Source: Dichotomocladium elegans
Taxonomy: Eukaryota; Mucoromycota; Mucoromycetes; Mucorales; Lichtheimiaceae
NCBI GenBank assembly: GCA_025716815.1
Contig: JAIXMN010000006.1
Location: 62,001 to 126,000, forward strand
Reading direction: 5' to 3'
Length of the DNA stretch: 64,000 nucleotides
Part shown: positions 24,901 to 35,654 of the stretch, piece after piece
Layout: the number at the start of each line of letters is the position of its first letter
Position numbering within the stretch: the first letter of the stretch is position 1
Notes under the pieces: model-generated
Databases searched by the model: none
Told to the model about the DNA's origin: nothing
The model's input: only the letters and a program-made list of their open reading frames with translations
Translations under genes and position numbers: made by a program

Positions 24901-24905
24901 CCCAT
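18945..24905 (-). CDS. Chitin synthase with N-terminal myosin-like motor (class V/VII)
   Basis: Large polytopic enzyme that polymerises GlcNAc from UDP-GlcNAc at the plasma membrane. Three exons (24583-24905, 22631-24464, 18945-22553) give 1,921 residues. Residues 1-719 are a myosin head-like domain with P-loop GESGSGKT (109-116) and switch I-like NTNASRF; the switch II position reads LDLPGP rather than the canonical DIxGFE, so ATPase activity is doubtful. Two membrane helices at about 880-930 precede a cytochrome b5-like segment (IRGEVFDLSAFAPH, about 960). The catalytic part has VDADTEV (about 1384), CLPGCFTMYR, GEDRYLT and QRRRW (about 1538), followed by C-terminal membrane helices, a Ser/Met-rich linker and a DEK-C domain ending in ENVLQGRL. 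The ATG at 24905 is preceded by a long pyrimidine tract on the coding strand. Confidence 0.95.
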
Positions 24906-25558
24906 ATGTGGATCAATGTTTTGAATCACAACAGAGAAAGGAACAGAGGAGAAAGAAAGAGAAAGAGAAGAGGAAGGGAAAGACCAAGAGAAACGGCCTG
25001 TTTGCTGTTTATTTTTTACTTCAATACGCTATTGCCAAAAGCAATGTCGCTATTTTTAAACCCTATTTTTTTACAGGCACAAACGTCCGCAAAAACTCAC
25101 CATTTTGGAAAAGGCTAAAGACGGACGCTCCAAGTTTTCTGGGCCACACTATCCCTAATTAACCATGCCTTCGGCTGGACTCTTTTCTCCATTTTCATGG
25201 GACGAGATCTAAATTTATGAACAACACAGCAAAGGATTTGCGATGCATCTTTGATCGAGTACGGTGCATTCCACCCTCCATCTGCAAGGAAGGGGGTTCA
25301 CCTTGTCTGACATGGCCAGCAACAGTGTGAGCTTTGGTCCAGCATTCCTTATTCTGTGTAGCATGCATGGCATGCATTATGTTCTCTGCCAACTTTTAAA
25401 AATGCCATACTAGCAAGATCTCAAAGGGATATTATCGCACAAATGCCTGTTCATAATGTCCATATCCTTTAAGTTTACCGCTCCGGCTCAACAGCAAATG
25501 GGACACCTGGGATATCTTCAGGTTATGCATAGGTGCACTATCCATTACAAAGAACGGT
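24906..25558. promoter_or_regulatory. Upstream region of the chitin synthase
   Basis: Read on the minus strand, 24925-24995 is a CT-rich tract next to the start codon, a common leader feature of highly expressed fungal genes. The rest, to 25500, shows no gene. Bases 25505-25558 include a short minus-strand transposase fragment (the antisense of the VMDNAPIH region) just before the next element. Confidence 0.45.
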
Positions 25559-26965
25559 TATACACTATTTTTCAAAATCAAAGTCGCACCCTGCCGGTTC
25601 TGAAGTCGGAGGATCGCAAAAATACAAATCGATTGCCACATATATACCGAAAGATGTCGCACAAAAAAGAGCTTTCTACCAAGATGGCCAAGATCATGTC
25701 GTTGATGAGCGTGGTTGTCCTGAACCTACGGACTATGCCATTGATGAGGAAATGTACTCACTTCAATCCGTTTGTTCTCACACTGAATATCTGCGTAGCA
25801 TATCGTGCAAAGATAACCCTGAGCCTACTCCCACACATATACCTCAGCAAAAGGATACAGACATTCGGATGAAAGAAGCGGGGATCAGGCGCAGTTACAC
25901 AGCATACACTGACCAAGTCAAGGTCAGATTTTTCAAACGGATGTTTGAGAAGATCTTGAGTGCATCAGCTGCTAGGACTCATATTCGTTCAGCCCAGCGA
26001 TGGGTATTACAGTACGGTAAGGACCCTGACAGCATCTTTAAGAAACCTAACGCGGGAGGGATCGTTCGCGTATTCTTAATGAAGAGCATAAGCGCATTAT
26101 TTTAGAATGCGTTGATGAAGACCCATCCATTGTCCTAGAGTAGCTGCTCCAACGATTTGAGGGTCTCGAAGCATCTAAAACGACGCTCCATTGATTTATG
26201 AAAATGTTTGCAACTTGTCATTAAAAATGGTTCGGTTTCAGTCTATAGACAGGAATAGTGCTGCAAAGATCCAAGAGCGCCTTGACCGAGTGCGCAGATG
26301 GGATAGGACCGACATCGACTTCAAAAGTCTGCGTTCTCTTGGTGAGTCTGGATTCCATATTAACATGAAATGCAGCATGGCGTGGTCCAAGAAAGGGACC
26401 CTTGCAGTGGTTACAGTACCAAAGACAACCACAACCGTGGGAGTTATCTTAGCATCAGACATCATTCAATGTAGCTTGAGACTCCCGCAGCCACGAATCA
26501 AGAAAAGAAGAGGGCAGGTCAATCTGAAGTTGCGAGCAGAGGAACTGCAACTGGACATCACCTCAGCTTCCTTAAGGCAGCAATGGGCGAGATGGATAGG
26601 TATGAAGTTTTGAAGGGTTATTATTTGGTAATGGATAATGCACGTATCCATAAGGTTCAGGATATCTCTAAATACAACGAGTCTCGAGGATATCGATATG
26701 CTTATCTTGCATCATACTCGCCTCAACTCAATCCTATTGAGCAGTTTTGGTCAGTGGTCAATAGGAAAATTAAATGCAATAGGTTCTCGCAAAGCGAGGC
26801 GTTGATGACACGAGTCAGCGAAGCATCCAATAGCTTAAAGCTGACCGATTTCGAAGGTTTCGTTTCTCATTCTCATATCTGCTTAATTAACTGCCGTAAT
26901 GGAGACAACTACGATCCAACTGCTCCTCCACCTTCGGAACTGTACCGGTTCTCGGGGGGTGCGTC
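25559..26965 (+). mobile_element. Most complete Tc1/mariner-like transposase copy (copy C)
   Basis: Starts with a left terminal repeat (TACACTATTTTTCAAAATC) at a TA. Decayed frames at 25640-26105, 26105-26600 and 26583-26960 spell an N-terminal region with the helix-turn-helix-like block SASAARTHIRSAQRW, the segment CVDEDPSIVLE and LHRFMKN that B, D and E lack, RDRTDIDF and ESGFHIN, then VMDNARIH and LNPIEQFWSV, the third catalytic region, and a C-terminal SHSHICLINCRN. The Asp in DESGFH is mutated to GESGFH and there are frame breaks, so it is inactive. No right terminal repeat was located. Confidence 0.85.
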
Positions 26966-27841
26966 CCTGTCCCTTCTCTTCTTGATAATGGAGACTCCTA
27001 CACCATCCGTTTCAAGTGTAGCAGGAAATCGAAGTACTCCATTTTCTGTAGGCTTGAGAGCTTTGGAATGGACATCGATGACCTCATCCCATCCGCCAGG
27101 ATAAGGAACTTATTTGGCCCATGAGCGACCCAGAATGTTTTGCCATATGATTTTTGCGTCAATCATTATGTATGACGGAGACTATGACCGGCGAAGAGGG
27201 GAACAGGCAAATGCAGACAACTGAAGTCGCTCAGAAAGGAGAGATAGCTGGTAAAAGGTTGCCATATATTGGATTGGATGATGAACCTTTGCATCGTAGT
27301 AGATGCTATGGTTGTCAAAGGCGTGGGTACTGGTGTAGGCATTGTAACTGGATGGATGGGTAGAAAGCTTTCTGAAGATAAGCTGAGTCTTCGGGGACGT
27401 CGTCTCTGGATACGTTTCGACGAGCTGCAATCTGTTTAAATGTTGTTACGGGTGTATGATTGTCTCTCGGATGCGTTGACTGATTTGTATCGCGTCCAGG
27501 CCTTGACCAATCAGCTGCTCTTCAAGCTCCTCTTTCCGCTGTCGAATATTCAGCAAGACAATGATGGCCCGGCCGAAAGTGTTGGCCGAATCGCATTTGA
27601 ACGTTATTGGTATGAGCAGCAACCATCTTGGCGCCTTCGTAATTTGCAGGTCGATGAACGTTCATACTTGGAAGGATTGTTTTAGTACAGTAGGTTGTCG
27701 ATGAAACGAGTGTATCCAAGAAAAAGAGCGAGTGAGAGTAAATAGGCCGTTTTCTTCGCGAAAGTACATATTATCTATTCTTTCTTATTTGACTAGTCTG
27801 ATACAAGCATTCAGATGGTAGGACTAACGGGAAATCAATTA
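26966..27841. other. Region without a supported gene
   Basis: Short overlapping open frames occur on both strands around 27180-27720. On the minus strand a stretch at 27450-27670 reads FGRAIIVLLNIRQRKEELEE and DAIQISQRIRETI, which looks helical; on the plus strand the same DNA has an 81-codon frame. No start, intron or family supports either. Confidence 0.3.
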
Positions 27842-27997
27842 CAGTGGCCGCCCCTCATAGTGATATTCGTTATAATGATTATTCATTATGGTGATACACT
27901 TTATACAGAACAAAATTACTAGATAGAGCTTATTCCAATTCGTTATAGCGATGCTATTTCCTGGAACCGAGGGTATCACTGTAAAGGGCCACCACTA
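27842..27997. mobile_element. pogo/Fot1-type MITE
   Basis: A 156-bp element with imperfect terminal inverted repeats of about 26 bp (CAGTGGCCGCCCCTCATAGT on the left; TAGTGGTGGCCCTTTACAGT as the reverse complement of the right end), flanked by TA on both sides. The interior has ATAACGA-like motifs usual at pogo ends (TCGTTATAATGA, TCGTTATAGCGATG). It has no coding capacity. Confidence 0.72.
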
Positions 27998-28384
27998 TAA
28001 CATAAATGCACATGCAACTCTTATCAAACCGACCTCTGAATACGTCTAATATAATCCCGTTTCTAACGGCATCACGGACGGTATGTCGATTGCTGAAATA
28101 CACTGTGCGAGCGGCCTAGGGCTAAAAATACCAAAATAAACAGCATCAGTAAATGATGAAAATCGTCAATGAAAAAAGCATGTGATCCACCGCTGTATTT
28201 ACTGCAGCATCGTTTATCACAAAGGAATTTCTTCTGCTCCTTCTTGATTTCCTATAATAATGGACAGCTGAGAAATCTTCTTTCTCCATCAACTTCATCC
28301 CGACCCTCTCTTCCATGGTCTTATCCGCTATGATCGCTATAATATCAAATTATTTTATTGCAACTAACATCCACTGTCCTTTAT
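27998..28384. other. Non-coding A/T-rich stretch
   Basis: No gene, tRNA or clear repeat was found in these 387 bases. Confidence 0.4.
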
Positions 28385-28786
28385 AGATTAACCAATCGTA
28401 CCCGTGCTTGATGAGCCATGGAAGAGAGGAGTTCCTGAACACCCTTCCGCTCTTTTTCGCTGCCACCTCAGGCCCCATTCCGCTCCTTCCCTCCGCCGCC
28501 GCCTGTCTCTTCTGGCGTGCTGGCTCTCTCGTCCTGTCTCTCTGTCCTGGTTATCGCCGGGACTACCCAGGATAACTGCTGGGTCCTTCGGGACCCTTGA
28601 GTGTAAGTTCAAGCGTATGGAGGAGTAGTGTTTCTGTTGACCAACAGGTTTTAATCCATGGATGTGAAATCTTTTTACCTACTGATACGACAACTTTATA
28701 CAAGTCTATGCGACATTTTATTTTGTATTTTGCATGACATTATTTTATCTTGTTTACGACACTTATTTTTGAAAATAAAGTACTGA
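28385..28786 (+). repeat. Solo copy of the 3' module seen in the chimeric elements
   Basis: The right end matches the terminal repeat of copies B, D and E (CTTATTTTTGAAAATAAAGTA), and the sequence before it shares the CTGTTGACCAACAGG and GTAAGTTCAAGCGTA motifs with the module at 35290-35545. The central coding-like part is diverged. No transposase sequence is attached on its left. Confidence 0.55.
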
Positions 28787-28859
28787 TTCATTTCGCCCGT
28801 CGTGGTCTTTAGAAAAGCTGAGATTATCTCCAGCAACAGCTGCCCCCGCTCTCAACAGT

Positions 28860-29075
28860 TGTTTTTGTTCTTGCTTGTGGCAATGCAACTACTGCAGAAA
28901 ACATTCTCTTGGACTATGCCCTACTGCGTTTTCTCTTTATATGAAATCTCAGATCCACCAAGAAAATAAAAACAATGTTGCACGTGTCCCATTGGCACTC
29001 TATACCGCGACGCTTTTGGCTCTTCGCATCACTATTCTTGCCTATAGGCACAAGTTGCGCTCATTTCTTTTCTTT
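28860..29075 (-). mobile_element. Degraded Tc1-like transposase fragment (copy F)
   Basis: The plus-strand text GTTGTTTTTGTTCTTGC..GGACTATGCC and CAGATCCACCAAGAAAA..CCTATAGGCACAAG aligns by eye with the antisense of the MAWSK..ESGFHIN..DRNSAAK coding part of the other copies, with many substitutions. Confidence 0.55.
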
Positions 29076-30221
29076 AACTCGATGGATGGTTGTTTCGGAT
29101 ACTTGCAGGTTCTCTAATCTCTGTTCGAGGACAAGGGGTGGAGTTCATCAGCTCATTCCAAAATAAGTCTTGTTATATTCTCCAAGAACATGTGAACGAC
29201 CCCTGCTTCCATGTTTCTTGAAGGATATTTTTGGTGTACTAGAGAGAACCGTACGAGCGCTTGTCGGTATCTATTACCGATAGTCGGCCAAAATGGAGTT
29301 GCGTTCAAAGTACATATAGTACGCAGCATCGTTCTTTTTTTCCAAGGTGCTATTTCTGGTTTCGATTCGAGTGGCATTTGCCCGGGCTTTCAGCTACTTT
29401 GACAACGGCGTTGAAATCAGATTTTTGACCGAGAATTAAGAAGCAAAGTATAAACCTGTCAGTCTACCATATCTTTGACATTGAGTATATCGACAGGTGC
29501 AATTGGGCGAATTATACTATATATACGACACATGAATATGGATTAACCACGCATTCCTTAGCGCACCTTGTCGCTCCAGTCGGGGATGAAGAAGCTGTAT
29601 TACGAGAAGGCAATATTCGATGGGCTATTACCGCTCATATAGTTAACTTGGACCTTTTACCGTGGAAGGTTCATCGTATACAACGACTGGAGTAATCCAG
29701 GGTGTATTTAATCTATCAATCTCTTAATGGAATCATAATATATCTTCTAGAGCTTCGGGAAAAGATGGCTTGACAAATACCTGATAGTCGCATTCGGAAG
29801 TGGTGGGTAGATATCACCATCCATCAACTCTGTGTGTTTCAAGGGATGCCAGACGAAGGCGCCTTACAACAATCTCGTCCTCCTAGGGGTTCGAAGCATT
29901 TTCAGGCGAGCTAGCTGTTTTATTCATTTGCCATATATATAATTTTCTTGGAAAAGGCTTTTGGTACATATATATATATGCGCTCTCTGATATTTACAGG
30001 ACTCTGAAGGAATCAAGGGATCTTTATTTATATGTTTAGTTTACAATGCAATCTAAAGGCGGCCAGTAGAAATGAGTACCATCAGTGCGCTGTGGGTATA
30101 TATATGCAGTTAAAATTGTTTTCTGGTACAATGTAGACTAGGCGCCGCTCAGACCGTAGTTTTTCAAGTGCTATGGCCGGCTCGACATTGAACGCACGGG
30201 GCACTATTGTGATAATAATGC

Positions 30222-30252
30222 TGATGGTGATGGTGATGGTGATGGTGATGGT
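30222..30252. repeat. (GATGGT)n microsatellite
   Basis: Five GATGGT units at this position. A second, longer, interrupted array lies at 30544-30600. Both read as His codons in the same minus-strand frame. Confidence 0.9.
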
Positions 30253-30543
30253 AACACGGATGGACTTCCTTTCCTTCAAAAGCTGAGGCAAATGATACGG
30301 AGCGACGCATTGGTGTTCCGCTGTCGCCATGCCATCTATGATGACACGACCGAGGGGGATGACCATTACAGCCATGATGGCCGAGAGGTGCCATCGAATT
30401 CTTTGATATATCCTTTTGATTAAAAATAGTAGAATGGCAACAGGAAGGCGAAATAGTCATTGGGTCTGATGGGACTGTATGACCAGCGCGGCGTGAAGGA
30501 AACGGTGGTGGCGATTGGTGAGGATGAGGATGAGGCGGATGAA

Positions 30544-30600
30544 GATGATAATGATGGTGATGGTGATGGTAATGGTGATGGTGATGGTGATGATGGCAGT
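30544..30600. repeat. Second (GATGGT)n microsatellite
   Basis: Interrupted GATGGT/AATGGT units over 57 bases; minus strand codes mostly His. Confidence 0.9.
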
Positions 30601-30740
30601 GGTGATGTTGACGTAGAAATACCGAATCAGCAGCATGACTGGATGGTGGTGTTGGAGGCAAACGCCGGTGGAACATATCGTATTTGCAGGCCACACAATG
30701 TCCATTGGCCTGTGAATGGGATGGCCCTTGCGAAGATTGG

Positions 30741-31392
30741 TTATGCAATGCCTGTGTGTTCGATAAAAAAGGCGGGCGGGTAGATAGATCTGAGATAAGA
30801 GATGAAGTGGTCCAAAAAGAGTTGCGAACCAACCTCATGCTGATGCTGCTGCTGCTGCTGCTGCACGTGATATCCCGCTGACGACCGCGGCTCCCGCGCA
30901 ATCCTTGTTGCCTGAACAACTCTGTTTGGTTGTTTTGTCGACGATCCTGGATGTTCTTTCTTGGGTTCTTCAATTCTGTTTCTGTCGTCATGATTATTAG
31001 GATTACTCGTCGCTGCCGTGGAGGAAATTGCTGTAGGTGGTTTTACTATTTCTATAAATTGGTATTTTTTGTTGAGTAAGGAGCTATCCAACCGCAACAC
31101 AGCGCTCGATACCTTCATTTGTCGGATGTAATTCTTTTAAAATATCATCGAGCAAGCTCCCAGTAGCCCCGGTATCTTGGATGATAGCCTGGAAAGCGCT
31201 ACTACTGATAAAATTTGCTGTGGAGGAATTAGGTTTTCGAGAAGATGGACTTGGGGCCTTTTCCTTTCTAGCAAAACGGAGGAGACCCATCCGAAGTAAA
31301 CGTGTGAGGAGGAGAGAGAGGGAGAGAGAAGCTGTGTCCTTGAGTTTCAAGGACAGCGAATTAATATAAGCTAATGCTTCTGGCTGGTCCAT
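30741..31392 (-). CDS. Hypothetical protein with Gln/His low-complexity C-terminal part (3' end uncertain)
   Basis: Exon 1 (31113-31392) starts MDQPEALAYINSLSLKLKDT, contains a hydrophobic Leu/Ser-rich stretch and basic RFARKEK, and ends in DDILKELHPTNE. A good 61-nt intron (31052-31112; GTATCG donor, TTATAG acceptor, CTCAAC-like branch) joins it to exon 2, which reads EIVKPPTAISS, a polar region, and a Gln run (CTG repeat at 30839-30863). In this frame the stop is at 30741. The alternative is a further splice into a His-rich frame reaching 30164 that holds RRSVSFASAFEGKE between two poly-His arrays. I know no family for it. The intron supports a real gene; the C-terminus is open. Confidence 0.45.
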
Positions 31393-32309
31393 CTACCCCG
31401 TCCTCTTTCGCTCTCCCATTTTCACTTTATGCAACAGGTCCCCTTCTTTTACGTGTGCGGACTCCTTTGTAGACTCTTCACGAGTTTGCTACGACCAGTC
31501 CACCAAAGCTCCTGCGAACAACAGAAATATGCTCTTTCGCTTTATCTCATACATGCAGTCATATACGTAACCTATCTAAAAGCTACTTCCAACATTTCTC
31601 CTCCGTGCCGTTGCCATTGTTAATAGTATCCGTAGCACTTCCCCTATTAATAGCACATCTACCCCTCTTCCTCATCCTACCTTTCTGGCACTCTCCTTGT
31701 CGGCCGCGTTTGCCGGTATTTTATGAATAATGTTATTGACCTATGCTGGTTTACAAATGACGCATGGTAAAGAAAACATACAGTGGAATGCGGATGTCTC
31801 TAGCTACAATACTGTACGAACGTAGATTCAATCAAAGTAGACGTAGCAATACCGAGTCTGGTGCTGCTACTGTCACATGTTGCATCATGATCCGGCCATT
31901 GCGCCTTTCTCAGCGGAATGAAGATAGGGTTCTCAACTCTATTTCCTTTATCCAGCATGCTTCGACTTCCTGGTCTCCCCTTGGCACTTCTATAAAAGTA
32001 CAATCGGTCGATAAGCTGTCCTGATATTATAATGTAGACGTTCATCCCCACACCGCCACTACGGATCATGTTAGGTCGGTGATGGTGCCAGTCTCCTGAA
32101 TATATCTTCGAACCCGAGGTGGTTCCTATCACTTATCAACCTCAAAGAATCTATCTCACTCATTTTGCTGTTAATCCGAAACGGAAGAGAGACATCCATG
32201 TCATTAGAACTGAGGCGGACTTATCAGTTTATCCAGACCAGATCGAACCTTTCAAAGCCCCGCGAATGGCCGCAACTTCTCCCTCCCGTGAAAAAGACGC
32301 TCTCTCATC
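31393..32309. other. Intergenic region upstream of HDHD5-like gene
   Basis: Divergent intergenic DNA of 917 bases. It holds several open frames without motifs and no recognisable repeat. It must contain promoters for both flanking genes; no clear TATA box was chosen. Confidence 0.4.
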
Positions 32310-34018
32310 ATGCTCCGGATCCCAAGACCACTGATCCGTACATTCTCGTCAGCAGCTGCAGTTAAGCAGCAGGCGAAACCTGTTGATTATGCCTTTGCTT
32401 TCGACATTGATGGCGTACTAATCAAGGTAAATTCGCTCATTTCTTTTACTACTCTTCACATGGTAAAGCTGTTCTAATGCCAAAAGTGTTTATGCTGATG
32501 TGCTTAGGGGAAGCGAACGATTCCGGAGGCTCGAAGGTAGGCGATAAAGATATAGGAGCGCGAGGACAGAAAGGTAGCTTGATAGTGTGTATGCCCAGGG
32601 CCCTGCAGCAATTGAATGGTGATAACTCGAAAGGAAGGTAAGATAGGAACAACAAGGGGTGGGGAGTGGAAATCCTTTCTCTTTCTTTCTGGGGAGGTGT
32701 CAACGACATCAGGCACGGAAACCACGTGAAAAGGAGACGGTTACGGTAGTAATCACGTCAATTATTAGACGAGTTCCATTTGTCCTCCTCACCAACGGAG
32801 GAGGAGTGACCGAGGCTGCAAAAGCCGAGCAGATCAGCCAAATGCTGGACGTGGAGGTAACATAAAAAAATGAAGCAGAAGCTCGATAATTGGCACCATG
32901 CTAGGCCAGAAGTAATACCCGGCATGTAGATCCTCCCTGAGCAAGTGATCTTGTCTCACTCGCCGATGCAATCTCTTGTGCCGATGTACAAGGACAAGAC
33001 GGTGCTTGTTGTGGGCGGAAAGGATAGAGCATGCTATGAAGTAGCAAGGCGGTAAGGCGGGAGGCTATGAGACGGATGAGCAGTCAAACGACTCACAAAA
33101 AGGTCTGCCAGATATGGATTTAACAAGGTTGTCATCCCAGATGACATCCACAGCTGGAAATCCTCCGTTTGGCCCTTCCGAACGCCTGATCGCGACAGCC
33201 CATCGGAAGAGGTGAGTGTGTGGATGCAGCCGAAATGGATAATGGCTTCTAAACCCAAAGATGGTTACTACAAGGGTATCCCTGATTTCTCAAAGACACC
33301 TATTCATGCAGTGATGATGTTCCACGATTCACGTGACTGTAAGCGACAGGGGCAGTGTAGGGAATGAAATTATGAAACGAATAATTGGAATTAGGGGGTC
33401 GAGACATCCAGATAATGCTCGATGTGATTTGCGCACAGGATGGCATTGTGGGGACGGAGAAGAAGGATTTCCGAGTGCAGGACATGCCGTTGTATTTTTC
33501 AAATGTAAGATTGGGTGCCATAGAACGAAGGATTCATACTGATACCGTTGTCTTTTAGAACGATATTGTGGGTTGACGGAAAGAGATGGAAGGAGGAAGA
33601 GAGAGAGAGTGTGTGTGTGTGAAACTGATGCGCCTGCAACTAGATTTGGAGTACCGAATTTCCAGTCCCGCGTTTAGGCCAAGGCTCCTTCAAAGTGGCC
33701 CTCGAAGGCGTGTATAATACTCTGACCGGCCAGCAGCTGCAATCTACCTCATATGGTAAACCCCATATGACCACATATAGTTATGCCGAACGAGTATTGG
33801 AGCGTCTCCAGGGCTACAAGCCCTCCCGCGTGTATGCGGTGGGTGATAATCCTGCTGCAGATATCCGAGGCGCGAACGATTACGGATGGAAGAGTCTATT
33901 AGTGCGCACCGGTGTCTTCCAGGGATCAGGGAATTCCACTCTTTATCCAGCCACGCGGGTTTGTGATCATGTGGAGGAGGCTGTCGCGTGGGGTCTCGAG
34001 CAAGAGGAGCGCTCGTAA
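32310..34018 (+). CDS. HAD-superfamily class IIA phosphatase, HDHD5/CECR5 type
   Basis: Ten exons: 32310-32426, 32508-32536, 32599-32637, 32769-32856, 32930-33051, 33112-33211, 33296-33338, 33395-33504, 33559-33567 and 33644-34018, giving 343 residues. The N-terminus (MLRIPRPLIRTFSSAAAV) is basic with Ser/Ala, fitting mitochondrial import as for human HDHD5. HAD motif I is FDIDGVL (nucleophile D32), motif II LLTNGGG (T70), then ILSHSPMQ, and motif III/IV AVGDNPAADIRGANDYGW. PRLGQGSFKVALEGVYNTLTG and GKPHMTTYSYAE match the family cap/core junction. The substrate is unknown. Exon 9 is only 9 nt (codes NDI), needed to align SNNDIIW with the conserved family block. The stop lies 33 bp before transposon copy D. 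Confidence 0.9.
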
Positions 34019-34050
34019 ATTTAGACAAATACACAGAAGAAATAGAGACA

Positions 34051-35654
34051 TACACTATTTTCCAAAGTCGCACCCCTGCCAGTCCTAAAATCGCACATCA
34101 CAAAAATAAAATTGCCTTTCGCCCAGAATACGCATGATGACAAATCAAATGTCTCGTGCATTCACCGAAACATGTCGCTTCCATCCCTTTTATACACTTT
34201 TACATTCTGAAATGAGCAATCTATTTTTCTACTACGATGGCCAAGGTCAGCTCGTTGATGAAGAAGTGTACTGTCTCTGCAATCCGTTTGCTCTCGCGCT
34301 GAATATCCGCGTAGCATATTTTGCAGAGATAACTCTGATATTACTACCACACGCATTCCCACGCGAAACGATACAGACATTCGGACGAAAGAAGCGGGGA
34401 TCCAGCGTAGTTGCACAGCCTACACTGACCAAGACAAGGTCAAATTTTCAAACTGATGTTTGAGAAGGTCTTGAGTCCATCAGCTGCTGCAAAACAACTA
34501 GGAATCCATGTTCGTTCAACCCAGCAATGGGCGTTACAGTGCGAGAAGAACCTTGACGGCATTTTCAAGAAACCTAGCGCGCAGGCATCGTTCGCGTATT
34601 TTCAATGAAGAGCATAAGAGCTTTAGAGAGGAATAACGCTGCGAAGACCAAGAGCGCCTTGACCGCGTGCGTAGATGGGACAGGACCGACATCGACTTCA
34701 AAAAGCTGCGTTTTCTTGGTGAGTCTGGATTCCATATTAACATGAAATGCAGCATGGCGTGGTCCAAGGAAGAAACTCTTGCAATGGTCACAATACCAAA
34801 GACAAGAGCAAAGACAACCATAACCTTGGGAGCAATCTCAGCATCAGGGATCATCAAATATAGCTTGAGACTCCCACATTCCCCAATCAAGAATATAAAG
34901 AGGGCAAGTCGATCTGAAATAGCGAGCATAGGAACAGTAGCCGGACATGATTTCAACTTACTAAAGACTACGATGGACGACGTGGATAGGTATGAACATA
35001 TGAAGGGCCATTATTTGGTAATGGATAATGCACCTATCCATAAAGCTGAGGGCATCGATGTGACTATCTTCCACCACACTCACCTGAACTCAGTCCTATT
35101 GAACAGTTTCGGTCGGCTGTCAAGAGCAAAGTAAAAGGCAATAGGTCACCCTTGTTCCACTCTTCAATCTTCTAATATTGCGGATGCTGTGTAGATAACG
35201 ATATCAGCCTAACTCAAGTGCCTCGAGAGGAGAGGATATGGGCTTTGGGTAGGACCGTGGTTTGACTGCACCTGAGCAGGACTTCCACAGTGGCTTCGTC
35301 GAGGAGCTTTTGCTTCGTCTGCTTCTTCCTTTGCTTCTGCCTTTGGTGCTGTCGCTGGCCCGTTGTCATCCCTCCTCGTTTGTTCTTGCCACCCTTCCGC
35401 TGTCACATCCGCCGCCGATGCTCAACCGCTCCGGTATCCTTTCCTCAATGTCCCGCCATTGTTACCGCAATGATATACCTGACTACCTTCGGGGTAAGTT
35501 GAAGAGTAAGATGGGGGCTGATATTTTCTGTTGACTAACGGGTAGGTCTCCGGCCTTTATTTATGCAACGTTGATAATGTTTTTGTGCGACATTTTATTT
35601 TACTTTTTTATGCGTCATAATTTTCCTTCCTTGCGAAATTTATTTTTGATAATA
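34051..35654 (+). mobile_element. Chimeric deletion-derivative Tc1-like element (copy D)
   Basis: About 1.6 kb from a left terminal repeat (TACACTATTTTCCAAAGTCG) to a right terminal repeat (TTGCGAAATTTATTTTTGAT). The left 1.1 kb is a decayed transposase gene with ESGFHIN and VMDNAPIH but with two deletions that remove coding sequence and the end of the catalytic domain. The right 0.5 kb is not transposase: it holds a short frame starting MASSRSFCFVCFFLCFCL (35290) and an intron-like 52-nt stretch (35494-35545). It fills the whole gap between the HDHD5-like stop and the ASA1 ATG. Confidence 0.85.

Larger units (their letters stand above)
29076..30740. other. Gene-poor stretch with microsatellites
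   Basis: No supported gene between 29076 and 30100. From 30164 a long minus-strand frame (to 30991) is held open mainly by GATGGT repeats that code poly-His; see the hypothetical gene at 30741-31392. Confidence 0.4.

Noticed and set aside
27440..27720. Small genes on either strand around 27.4-27.7 kb
   Set aside because: Open frames overlap in antisense, with no start context, intron or homology to choose between them.
29880..29900. tRNA B-box-like GGTTCGAAGC
   Set aside because: No matching A box, no acceptor stem and no cloverleaf in the flanking bases.
30684..30881. Plus-strand Cys-rich frame (CPLACEWDGPCEDWLCNAC) resembling a GATA-type finger
   Set aside because: Spacing is wrong for GATA or other known fingers, and the opposite strand has the better-supported gene.
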